A stretch of DNA of 64,000 bases, taken from Symsagittifera roscoffensis (taxonomy: Eukaryota; Xenacoelomorpha; Acoela; Convolutidae). The notes under the pieces are model-generated. The model was not told the origin of the DNA. It was given only the letters and a program-made list of their open reading frames with translations, and did not search any database. Location of the stretch: positions 67,310,525-67,374,524 of the forward strand of contig NC_087064.1 of assembly GCF_963678635.1 (NCBI RefSeq), read 5' to 3'. This document shows positions 34,801-43,825 of this stretch, piece by piece. Each line of letters starts with the position of its first letter. The first letter of the stretch is position 1. The translations under genes and the position numbers were made by a program.

Positions 34801-37800
34801 CTTAAAAGTTAAAAGTTACAAAATTTTGAAGATATCAATCCTGTTATTGGAATCTTTGAGGGTACTCTCAGGGATTTGCGAATCTTGACTCTGAATTGGA
34901 CTGCTCTAAATCTTGCAGTTTTTCAGATATGACGATTTGTTTGATTTTTTCAAAAAAAATTTCATGAAAATTAAATTATATATTTTTTTCAAATTTTGAA
35001 ATTCCTAACCTGTAGTTGCGGGGCTGTCAGAGTTATCTCATGGGTTGCAATTTCGGCCTCCAATTAAGAATGCCCAAATCATTTTTGTTTAAGAGGTAAG
35101 ACGATATTTGTGTCTTTTTTGGAAGTTTTCAGAAAACTCAAATCACAAAATAATTCGTTTAAGTGAAATTCCCAACCCTGTAGTTGTGTACATTCAAAGA
35201 TTGCGAATATTGCCATCAAAAAAGACTGCTCAAATTTTGGTAGTTTTCGAAACGTGAATTTTTTTCTGGTTTTCAAAAAAACTTTCAGAAAACTTAAGGT
35301 AAAATTTCTCAAAATCTGAATTTCCCAATGTTGTAGTTGGGTACTGTATGGGTACTCTCAGGAGTTGAAAATCTTTCGTCCAAATGCGACTGCTCAATGG
35401 CTTTCAGTTTCCCAGATGTGACGTTTCTTAATTCATTATAAACTTAGATATAAAAAAAATTGTCACAAATTTTTATGGTTTTTTTTTTCTTCAAAATTTG
35501 AATTAAAAAATCGAATGAAAAATGTTACAACATTTGAAGTTACTCTCAAGAGTTGCAAATCTTGCGTCCAAATGCGACAGCTCAATTGCTTTCAAATTCC
35601 TAGATGTGACGTTTCTTAGTTTTTTTTAAATTTTTCGAAGAACTTTTATAAAACTTACCAAATTTTATGGTTCTTCAAAATTTGTATAAAAAACTTTAAT
35701 AAAAAATTTTTGATTACGAACCCTGTAATTGGAGGCTGTCAGAGTACACTCAAAGAATAGTTTTTTGAGTTGTTGAAAATTCGAAGCACCGGAGGTGCGG
35801 TACACGCTAGTCAATGGTGAATGACAAGGAGACGAGTCTGATCCAGACAGTGAACTTAATAAGCAATTATGAGAGACTATAAAACAAACAAAGACGAAGC
35901 AAAGCATGCAATTAGAAGAAAAATATTAGCTGAATGTTGAATCACTATTTATTACAGCAGTTAGTTTTACTTTTGTTCGATCTGAGACAAGCATGGTGTG
36001 AAATAATTATTCGTTTACCGCGGAATCCGTTCAATCACCTGCCAAAATGCCTTCATTTTTTTTGTTTTGCTTGTTATTAAGTTCATTGTCTAGATCAGAC
36101 CTGTCTCCTTGTCATTCACCCAATCAATTGTACATCCTACTAAAATAGTTTTCGAAAACATATTAGTCTGCCAGTTTAAAAGTTATTCGAAAATTCAATT
36201 TTTTTTCTTTTGCCAAAAATTTGGCTTTTGAAATAAAATATAAATACTGTTTGGTGTATAACAAAGAGCAAACCAGCTATTTCACTTAAATTGCCGCCTA
36301 TTGTAGTATATTACGCAATATAATTACCATACCTTCCCAAGATAATATATTCCTGAATGCATAACAATCAAAATAATTCACACGAGCGTGAAGATTCTTT
36401 GCTAGATGCCATGGAGGAATAGTTGAGATCCGTTTTGTTAAGCAGTGAGTACTCGTATATAAGTCGTGGTGATTTTTAAAAATTTTTCATGGGCTCTTTA
36501 CTTTTCCTCCCACCTCGCATAAGCATCAGTTTTCTGGTCTAACGGTTGGTTTTACAAGGTTAAATGTGCAGACCAAATGTTTGACATGGCCTCATAAGTC
36601 CGCATACGAAATTTTCTAAAAATAAAAAAATATGGAACCATAGATTACTTGGAAATTTCTCAGGTGGGGGCGAGGAAGGAAAAAGAGCCCTTTCAGGAAA
36701 AATCATTTAAAATTATTCACGCTCATTTTTGAATTTTGGCGGTTAGACTTTTGATTTCTTTTTATGTTCTGTTCATTTTCTTTATTATGAAGTGCTATCG
36801 AACAGAAAGTGTAAAGATCACGAAAAACGTGATCGAATTCTAGTTTCAAAAGTGGATATTAATCATCAGATTTCACAGCAAAATTTAAAATTTACCATTG
36901 ATCCAGTTTTATCAAATTGGGTTAGTTTTGTCAAAAAACGTCAACCGTGAATTGTTTTCAAAATTTGAAGAGCTTTAAGTGCTTAATTTTTTATCTCATT
37001 CGAAATCATTGTTCTATCAAATAAATCAGTTTTTTTTCTGCTTCCTTGCATTCATGGTTCTTCAACTGTCTGTTGGCTATGTTTATGTTTGTTTGTTTGT
37101 GCAGACAGTGCGTATCTGGAATGCAGTGAGTAAAGAGTGCAAAATGGAGTTGAGAGACCACACCCACGTGGTAGAGTGTATAGCCTGGGCATGTGAGAAG
37201 AGCCACGCGAACTTGAAGCCGGGCAGCCCCGGTCCCTTTCTGGCCAGTGGTGCCAGAGACAAGACCATCATCCTGTGGGACGTCGCAGTCGGAGTAGCTT
37301 TACACATTCTGGTCAGTCATGAAATGAAGCTGTAAAATCGTAATACGACAACTCAACGCCTTAAAGGACAAATATACTCTTCGCCGTAGTCGCGTCATTG
37401 CTTTGCGAGCTTAACAATAGAAAGCAGGACTTTATACGAAATTTAGAGCCGGCGACGCGCGTGTAGCGCCTCCATCGGCGACTTTAAGCCAAAATTCTTA
37501 AATTTTGAATTAATTGTTAAGAGATGTTTTTGTTGCTGAGGTATCTCTAAAAAAATTAGTTTGAGGGAAACTGGAAAAAGTTTGAGGGAAAAAGTTTGAG
37601 GGAAACTGTAAACGAGCCCAATATTCTACTCTTGTTTGTTTAGCACGGTCATGACAACTGGGTGCGTGGGCTCAAGTTCCATCCTGGGGGCACTAAATTG
37701 ATCAGTGTGGGCGACGATAAGACACTGAGAGTGTGGGATCTACAGAACAAGCGACTCACCAAGTCATTCGATGCACATTCACATTTTGTTACCTCTATTG

Positions 37801-40800
37801 GTTGGTATAGCTTATTTTGTTTCCAATAGAGTTGATATAGTTATTTACGCTAGCGAAATAGTGTTATGCAATGAATCTACTTCTCTTCCAACCCAGCTGC
37901 TTGTAAATAAAATTTTAATTCAATTTGCTGCATACCATTGGCATTTTAATAGCCTCTGTTTTGCCTGCCTTTTTGGTGGCTAGTATTTGCCTATCAAGAA
38001 GCAATGGCACAGATGCGATGACTTGAGACTCATAATCTGCAGGTGGGTGGTTCGACTCTGACTTATAGCGAAAGTTGTATTTCAACTTTTTCTTTCGGTG
38101 TTCGGCTTTTTTGCCTATTAAGCTAATTTTGCCGTTTTCTCGCATTTGTTTGCAAAGTGCAGCTTCGCCTCTGTGTTTATCTTTATGAGGAAAGTCAAAA
38201 AGGTTCGGTTAATTTTAAAAGTTTAAAGAATCATTGAGCCTGAAAGTGATTGATAAATAGTTTCAGGAAAAAGTCTTAAAATATTGATGCACTTAGGTAT
38301 AATGCACGTTTGAGGTCAATTGAAATTCATCTGCTGAAAGTGACTTAAATAACACTCTCCAAGTTTCAAAAGTGGAATTTATTTTTTAGATATCCAGCGG
38401 AATAAAAACTTTACCTATTGATCCAGTTTTCTCTAGTTGGATTCATGTTATCAAAAAAGCGCCGGTCATAAATTTTTCTAGAACTTCAAAGAGCTTAAAG
38501 GGAATCTATTTTTTCTTTGAAATTCGATAGTTGAGATTTTTTAAACAAAGTCAATGTTTTTTTTCATGTTTACTTGCATTCATTAATCTTTTCCGATCTT
38601 TACTCTTGCGAAGCAAAGTGTTATAGTATGAACTTTCAATTTTACCAACTTTTGTTGCAACTAAGTCGCAAATACTGTTGCGATGTAAAGCAAAAATTGT
38701 TGCTGCATCAAGTTGGCATGACAACTTATTTGTTGCACTTTTACAGCTAATTGATAACATGTGCTTTGACATTCGAATAGTTATAAGTTTTTCAAACAAC
38801 CTAACAATAATAAAATCTCGATTTCAGACATTTTCTTACTCAAAATATCTTGCAATTTTTTGAAATGCATAATTTATACATAATGTGGCTTTATGATTTG
38901 CAATTTATTACATGCAAAATTGGATCTTATTGTATTTGGTGTTACTTTTGCTGCATGGCATTGGCAATTTATTAGCATATGTAGCTGCGTTATTGGTGGC
39001 TAGTTTTTGGGAATTTTAAGCATCCGTGGCTGAATGGTTAGTGAGTGAGATTCAAATTTGCTAGGTCGCAGATTTTTGCTAATTCGAGGTTTTGCTAGCC
39101 TCGAGTTTTGCCATTTTCGAGGCTTATTTCTGCTTTTTCTTATGTCACTTGTTAGAGCTGCTTTTTGATCGTGTTCTCGCTAGTATTTGGGAAGCGAAGC
39201 TTCGCCTCTGTGTCGATTGGCTATGTTTATCTTTGCGATTAACCGTGTAGTTGACTTTTTTCTGTTGAAAACTTTGTTCACAAGACTCATCTTCAATAAG
39301 AGATGGACTCCCAACTTATATGTCTGTACCAACATGTTTGCATATTGTACGTTTTAAATACCTGTTATTGTGCCGTTTCAAAATATATTTCAAAATACTC
39401 TGTAGTTCAAGTTTTTCGGTTCAATTTTTTCTGTAGTTCATAAATATTCTGTATTTCGGCTCGACGAGAGTTTTTTCCAATATTGTCGTCTTCGTGACTG
39501 AATATTTATTCAATTCTAATTAAACGCTAGTAATTGTCTTTTTTGTCATGTTTTCCTCAAAATTTCATTGGTAGCAAATCCATATTTGTAAAGTTTGAAT
39601 TTTCCAATGTTTTTCCCATTTTTTGGATTTAGTGACTTTGTTGTGTCATTTTATGTCGGCGAACTATCCATGCTATGTTTGTGATGTATCGCAAGTAGTG
39701 CGAAAACTCTTTTGCATTTGCGTGAAGTTTTGAAGCTTATGCAGTTATGTTTGCGAACATATTTTCGTTTTTAAGAAACGATGAAAGTGTAGTGAAGACA
39801 CTTATATAGATCGTGATAATTTATTGTTTTGCTTACACTAGCGAACTTTAGTGAGCGTTGTTGTTATACTAAGACTATTCTCTTCTTTTTAACCTAAGTC
39901 GCAAATTTTGCTGCCACTATTGGGGCACCTTCACGACTTTTTGATAGCACGTGTTTTGACATTCGAATAGTAATACGCTAGCACAGTTGATCCATTTTAA
40001 ATTCATCAAATGAACCGAAAAAAACTTATTTGTTTCAAGCAACATAACAATATTAAACACTCGATTTCAGAAATTTTAAAACTATAGATATCTCGCGTTT
40101 TTTAAAAATGAATAATTTATACATAGTGTGGCTTTATGCTTTCCAATTTATTACATGCAAATTTAATGTGGATGCCTTCAGTTTGTTATATTCCAAACTA
40201 TTAATAGCAAATTTGTGTCTTTTTGTATTTGGTTCCACTTTTGCTGCATAGCATTGGCAATTTGTTAGCATATGTAGCTGCTTTATTTGTGACTAGTGTT
40301 TGCCGGTTTTTAAGCGTTCGTGGCCGAGGGCAGGGCATGAGACTCCAATTCTCGAGGTCGCAGCTTCGAAGCCCATACGTAGCAAAGTTTTACTAATTCG
40401 AAGCTTATTTCCATCTTTTCTTATTTTTTTTATAAAGCTGTTTTTTGTCATGGTCTTGCTAGTGTTTGCGAAGTTTTGACTATGTATTTAAGGAAAATTC
40501 TTAAAAATTGTTCATGCTCAAATTTGGATTTCGCGGTTTGGTTTTTGGTTTCTTTTTTACTTCTGTATATTTCTTTTGTTAAAAGCAAGGCGAACTCCAC
40601 CATCGAAAAGCTAAAGTGTAAAGGTAGAAACTAACCAAGTTATCTTAAATTGGGTTAGTTTTAGCAAAAAAAAGTTTCAATCAAAAATTTTTTTAGAAAT
40701 TCTCGGAGCCATTTTATTTTTTTTCGTTGAAATTGAGAGATATTTAATTTAAAAAAATTCGTTTTTTCCCGTTTTTTAGCATTCATTGAATCTTTTCCAA

Positions 40801-40951
40801 CTTTCTGTTGGCTGGATTATTAGTTTTCTCAGAACAATCAAATTGTTTGATGATTTTTCTGGCTTTGTTGTGTTTAGACTTCCACCACGAGCGGCCTTTT
40901 GTGATCACTGGTTCTGTCGACACATTCATTAAAGTGTGGGAATGCAGGTGA
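22842..40951 (+). CDS. PAFAH1B1: LIS1 / PAFAH1B1, dynein regulator
   Basis: LIS1 binds the dynein motor with NDEL1 in nuclear and neuronal migration, and forms the beta subunit of PAF acetylhydrolase 1B. Eight coding exons: 22842-22870, 23630-23714, 27749-27820, 28090-28271, 29312-29717, 37105-37311, 37644-37800 and 40878-40951. All phases fit and give 403 aa (human 410). Residues about 7-39 form the LisH motif ([15 protein letters not shown]). A coiled coil follows ([20 protein letters not shown]), then a Ser/Gly-rich linker with six glycines. [15 protein letters not shown] opens seven WD40 repeats, including [32 protein letters not shown] and GHDNWVRG. The protein ends FIKVWECR, as in other LIS1 proteins. 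Introns 2, 5 and 7 are long (4.0, 7.4 and 3.1 kb) and full of repeats. Intron 7 starts GTTGGT instead of a usual donor. Confidence 0.97.
24448..24516 (+). repeat. tRNA-like head of SINE-like family 2
   Basis: TTGGCTTGGATGTAAATAAG (box-A-like) is followed 30 bp later by TGGGGTTCGAGTCGTGGCCG (box-B-like GGTTCGAGTC). Sister heads with the same ends lie at about 26140-26212 (GGGTGCGAGTCCCGGCC), 44990-45066 and 57160-57240. Each is followed by GGACC-TTTTTT and AT-rich sequence. The acceptor stem does not pair, so these are not tRNA genes. Confidence 0.45.
26140..26212 (+). repeat. tRNA-like head of SINE-like family 2
   Basis: GTTGGCGTTGAGGTAACGAC and then GGTTGGGGTGCGAGTCCCGG. It has the same arrangement as the copy at 24448 and is followed by CCGGACCTGC and a T run. 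Confidence 0.45.
26890..27660. repeat. Tandem array with alternating 150/138-bp units (288-bp dimer)
   Basis: The anchor GATGCGAAGCTCTG recurs with GCGAAG at 26901, 27052, 27190, 27340, 27477 and 27623, i.e. steps of 151, 138, 150, 137 and 146 bp. Long and short units alternate and differ consistently: the long ones have TCTTTCGAAAATACAATTGA and the short ones lack part of it. So the dimer was amplified. Every unit has the hairpin GCGAAGCTCTGCTTCG and TATCTGTTGGCT. Antisense frames here repeat a short peptide only because the DNA repeats. Confidence 0.85.
27821..28089 (+). other. LIS1 intron 3
   Basis: 269 bp between a GTGAGT donor and a TGCTGTTTAG acceptor. Plain AT-rich sequence. Confidence 0.8.
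28272..29311 (+). other. LIS1 intron 4
   Basis: 1,040 bp. It contains a short (GA)n run at about 28352-28367, the 5' block of the SINE-like family (GTGTTATAGTATTAAC then CCAACCTAAGTCGCAAATTT, about 28830-28920) and a truncated tRNA-like head (GGATCTGTAGCGTAGAGATA at 29051). No exon is seen. Confidence 0.6.
31550..31618 (+). repeat. tRNA-like SINE head, third type
   Basis: GATCTGTAGCGTAGAGGTAG (box A: TAGCGTAGAGG) and GAGGGTTCGAACCTGGG (perfect B box). A truncated sister lies at 29051. It has no intact cloverleaf. Confidence 0.45.
31693..31856. repeat. 164-bp direct duplication, copy 1 (copy 2 at 32070-32233)
   Basis: ATATTTTTGCTTGTGTATGC through GGTGACGATTTTTTGCTT appears twice, 377 bp apart, with no difference that I could find. 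The near-identity suggests a recent local duplication. It includes the terminal hairpin motif GCGAAGTGCAACTTCGCCTC. Confidence 0.9.
32070..32233. repeat. 164-bp direct duplication, copy 2
   Basis: Second copy of the segment at 31693-31856, offset 377 bp. The sequence diverges at both edges. Confidence 0.9.
33170..33510 (+). repeat. SINE-like element with tRNA-like head (family 1)
   Basis: The 5' block GCGTTAGAGTATTAGTATAA is followed by CTAACCTAACTCGCAAC. The tRNA-like part at about 33355-33420 has GTGGCTGAGTGGTTAGTG (box A), an anticodon-arm-like TGAGACTCATAATCTCT and GATCGAATCC (weak B box). The tail is TAGAGCTGCTTTTTGTGGC then GCCAAGTTCAGCTTTGCCT, a variant of the family's terminal hairpin. 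Confidence 0.65.
34000..35760. repeat. Diverged satellite-like array, about 168-bp unit, 9-10 copies
   Basis: The anchor (A)TATGACGTTTTT or its variants recurs at about 34258, 34420, 34589, 34758, 34930, 35098, 35255, 35419 and 35607 (steps 157-188, mostly 162-172). Each unit has GGTACTCTCAGG-GTTGCGAATCT and GCTCAAAT-CTTG-AGTTTT blocks. The unit length is near one nucleosome repeat. Point and indel divergence is high, so the array is old. Confidence 0.85.
37312..37643 (+). other. LIS1 intron 6
   Basis: 332 bp from GTCAGT to TGTTTGTTTAG. It contains a GC-richer stretch (GAGCCGGCGACGCGCGTGTA at about 37446) without an open frame. Confidence 0.75.
38600..39215 (+). repeat. SINE-like element family 1, long copy
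   Basis: The 5' block is GAAGCAAAGTGTTATAGTATG then GCAACTAAGTCGCAAAT. The middle is TGGCATTGGCAATTTATTAG then CATATGTAGCTGC. The tRNA-like head at about 39011-39085 has ATCCGTGGCTGAATGGTTAG. The tail TTAGAGCTGCTTTTTGATCG ends in the hairpin GAAGCGAAGCTTCGCCTCTG-TGT. This is the most complete copy in the window. Confidence 0.7.
39830..40480 (+). repeat. SINE-like element family 1
   Basis: 5' block CACTAGCGAACTTTAGTGAG and TTTTTAACCTAAGTCGCAA; middle GCATAGCATTGGCAATTTG; head GCGTTCGTGGCCGAGGG with CATGAGACTCCAATTCTCG and a weak B box; tail AAAGCTGTTTTTTGTCATGG. The terminal hairpin is eroded. Confidence 0.6.
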
Positions 40952-41082
40952 TGCCAGAATATTGCATCCAGAAGAATCTTTCGCTCCCCGTTCCTCCTTT
41001 TCTCCTCATTCCCTTTTACCCCCTCGCTGTCATTGGACAGACAATCGTGATCGTTACAAAATAACAGAACAGAGAAGACAAA

Positions 41083-41088
41083 AATAAA
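41083..41088 (+). terminator. Candidate LIS1 polyadenylation signal
   Basis: AATAAA 132 bp after the LIS1 stop. A longer 3' UTR is possible: 41100-42700 is free of the repeats that fill the rest of the locus and has further AATAAA-like sites near 41267 and 42667. Confidence 0.45.
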
Positions 41089-42845
41089 AACAGCCACTGA
41101 AAAACTAGATCTCAGAAGACAGACCATTTACACAACAGATGAACGATAGAGTAGTGTTCACAAAAGATCAAGAAGGTTATCTCGAAAAGATTTATGATAT
41201 TGAAACTAACGTTTAAGAAAATTCCGATTCTCCAGGAATGAAATCTTATTACAGAAAGTTCCCCTAATAAACAAAACATTATATACATTGAATCTTTAGC
41301 TTCCCTGTTATCCGCGTAGAATTTAAAATTCCCATTTTCAATTGAATCCTCTCCTTGTTTGTTTCATAAGTGTCCCTAGATTTTGTTTTGATTGATTTGA
41401 GCGGCCCTAGTTAATTTAAATTGAAAGGTATAATTTGACCCGAATCCAATTTCACCTTGATTACGTTTGCCCATCTATCGCTTTTATTTACATCTTACTT
41501 AACCTTTGCCATCGAATGAATTCGCTCACCCTTCCTTACCCTATTAATAAATAAATAGTTTAATAAGTAAGCAAAATAAGCAGACATTAAAATCGAGGTA
41601 GTTTGATGTGTATGGAGAATGTAAAGGTTTGTTTTTCGTCTTAGTTTTCTACAGTTTGCTAATGCAGCGATGTGTGAATTGAAGGGCCAATTTCTCATGA
41701 CAGAAGGGCCGAATTGCAAAAAAGATCTATCGAATCAAATTGTACAAAAAGCACGGTTTTCTTCGTATTTTTGAGTACTGACTATGATTGGCTACTTTAA
41801 CTTTCGGTCATTTGATTCTTTGGGTCTTTACCGTTTTACGGACCAAATTTGTTTATTGAGTTTCTCTTTTTGATGAAAATCTAGATTTTTATTTGCTGGA
41901 ATTAATTATTCAACCAATCATATTCGAGCAATTTGATTCATTTTTCAAAATGAAAAAAGTCTAACAAAAAGATCAATTTTGGACCGTAGAACAGAAACGA
42001 AAGGGTGCTTCTGTCATAAGAGTTTAAAGGTCCCCCTCCCTCCGATCTGAATGCCTTAGAGTCACCCTCTCCACTTGTGCTATGTCATATACACCAAAAA
42101 CAGAGAGTTTCTCGTCTCTGAATTGTAAAGCAAATTAACCATTTCAATCTCATCTCAATATTTAGTAGTGTTCAAAGTGTGTGCATTAGATCGAGCAGAA
42201 ACTTACACGAAAAAGTAGTCACAAAGTAGAAATCAATATGCGAAAATGGGTTTCTGCTTTTAGATATATTAATTATTTTTTGTGAGAAAAATAGAGAACG
42301 GTGTTTTACCTTTCCAATACACTAAATGGTTTAAATCAAATTAGTTTTCTCTTTATTTTTTGTCTTGATTAGTTTTCTCAAAAATCATTTTGTGACTATT
42401 TTTATCATCAGTGCTTAACATCGGCTAACACACGGCTTTAACTATAGTTATATTTTTTCAGGGTCAAATACGTAGTATTAAGTAGTTTCCCTCTCAATTG
42501 GATTGCCAAGAAGTTCAGTGTGTTGTTAATGGTTTGTACAGTTGTTCACGTTGCTAAAACATAAATTCATCCCGTTTATATTGTCCCCATTGAAGAAGAA
42601 AGATGGCGGGTTTGTCTTTTCTAGATGCGATGATTCAATAATGTGACTTGTAAATTGGGCAGTGGAATAATAAACACCAATTTGTTTATCTTGTCTTCTC
42701 TTTACTACGCGGATGTCAGAGAAGTGAAATGGATTTTGGAATTTCTTACAATTACTTTACATTCTTACATGTAATTGAATTCAATATTTAAGGTAACCTG
42801 TTTTTTTTCATATTTCATGGGGATGGTTGACGTAGTGAAAAAAGT
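41089..42845 (+). other. Repeat-free stretch after LIS1 (extended 3' UTR or intergenic)
   Basis: No SINE, tandem or hairpin-family sequence is visible over about 1.7 kb, in contrast to both sides. Frames are short on all strands. It could be a long LIS1 3' UTR. Confidence 0.4.
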
Positions 42846-42914
42846 GCTAGCCGTGTAGTTTGGCTAGCCGTGTAGTTTGGCTAGCCGTGTAGTTTGGCTA
42901 GCCGTGTAGTTTGG
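42846..42914. repeat. 17-bp tandem repeat, four copies
   Basis: GCTAGCCGTGTAGTTTG repeated four times without change. The core contains the palindrome GCTAGC. Confidence 0.95.
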
Positions 42915-43469
42915 CAAATGTTTTTGAAATAATTGGTAAACCGCCGCAAAAGTTTCTGGAAATCACATGCGGAAATTCTTCTTTATTCATATTGAAGCAT
43001 AAATGAATCTCCAGTGAACAAAGAAAAGACTTTTATATAGATCGTGATGATTTGTTTTTCAGGAGAAAGTCTTCAAGTTTGTTTACGCTCAAATTTGACT
43101 CTTCGCGGTTTGAATTTTGATTTTTTTTTCATGTTTGATTCATTTACTTTGTGAAAAGGAACGCAAAATCCACTATCGAGCAGTAAAATTGTAAGGTCAC
43201 GAAAACTATGAATGACTAGGTTCGAAAGCGGATTTTCATTTTGGGTTTCTCAGTGGAATACAAAAATTATCTATTGATTCAATTTGGGTTATATTTATCA
43301 AAAATATGGTAATTATAAGTTGCTCGTGAAATTCAAAGAGCTTTAGTGGCATATATTTAATTTTTCAGAATTTGAAAGTTGACGTTTTTTGCAAAAAACA
43401 GGTCTTCCGTTGACACTACCAATCCGTTGACACTTCCAACTGTCTGTTGGCCATGTTTTTTTTTTCAAA

Positions 43470-43825
43470 TTAATGATAAATTAAGCGATCAGCTTATTGT
43501 GTTATTACGAACCTTCTTTTTTTTCGAACCCAATTAGCAAATAAAAGTGTTCACTTATTTGGATATTTAACTAGCATTCGAAATTGCATAGCATCTGTTC
43601 TCTGCTTTTTTTGTGTCTGAGTGGTTAATGGTACCTATGAAGTTTCCGTGGCGTAGTGGTTAGTGTCTACGACTCTTAATCTCTAGGTCTTGAGTTCGAA
43701 TCTCAGAGGTTGACGAATTTTTGCTAATTCGAGGATTATTTCTAATTTCTGTTATTGAACTTTATAGAGCTGCTTTTTGTCGTCTTGAAAGTGTGTGCGA
43801 AGCGAAGCTTCGTCTCTGTTTTAAA
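43470..43825 (+). repeat. SINE-like element family 1 with tRNA-Lys-like head
   Basis: The tRNA-like part at 43642-43709 has box A TGGCGTAGTGG, an anticodon-arm-like GACTCTTAATCTC, as in eukaryotic tRNA-Lys(CUU), and B box AGTTCGAATCT with a pairing T stem. The acceptor-stem ends do not pair, so it is not a functional tRNA. The tail is ATAGAGCTGCTTTTTGTCGT, ending in the hairpin GCGAAGCGAAGCTTCGTCTC. This is the clearest head of the family and points to tRNA-Lys ancestry. Confidence 0.7.

Larger units (their letters stand above)
29718..37104 (+). other. LIS1 intron 5, 7.4 kb, repeat-filled
   Basis: Contents in order: a fragment of the 1.5-kb element (about 30350-30870), a terminal hairpin motif (31040-31070), a tRNA-like head (31550-31618), a 164-bp direct duplication, plain AT-rich sequence (32240-33160), a SINE-like element (33170-33510), a (CTAT)n run at 33561-33578 with two copies of an associated 130-bp unit, a diverged 168-bp tandem array (about 34000-35760), plain sequence, and a copy of the GGCTATGTT-ended repeat (36700-37080) that stops 24 bp before exon 6. 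No coding exon is seen. Confidence 0.65.
37801..40877 (+). other. LIS1 intron 7, three SINE-like copies and a GGCTATGTT-ended repeat
   Basis: The donor is GTTGGT. SINE-like copies, all sense, are at about 37840-38180 (tRNA-like CTTGAGACTCATAATCTGC at 38019), 38600-39215 (head at 39011) and 39830-40480 (head at 40310). The GGCTATGTT-ended repeat is at 38310-38600 and again at 40505-40815, about 60 bp before exon 8. Short fragments of the 5' hairpin family lie near 39230. No exon is seen. Confidence 0.65.

Noticed and set aside
43642-43709. A functional tRNA-Lys(CUU) gene
   Set aside because: Good A and B boxes and a T stem, but the acceptor-stem halves do not pair and the anticodon stem is poor. 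The sequence continues into a repeat shared with other loci, so it is a SINE-like head.
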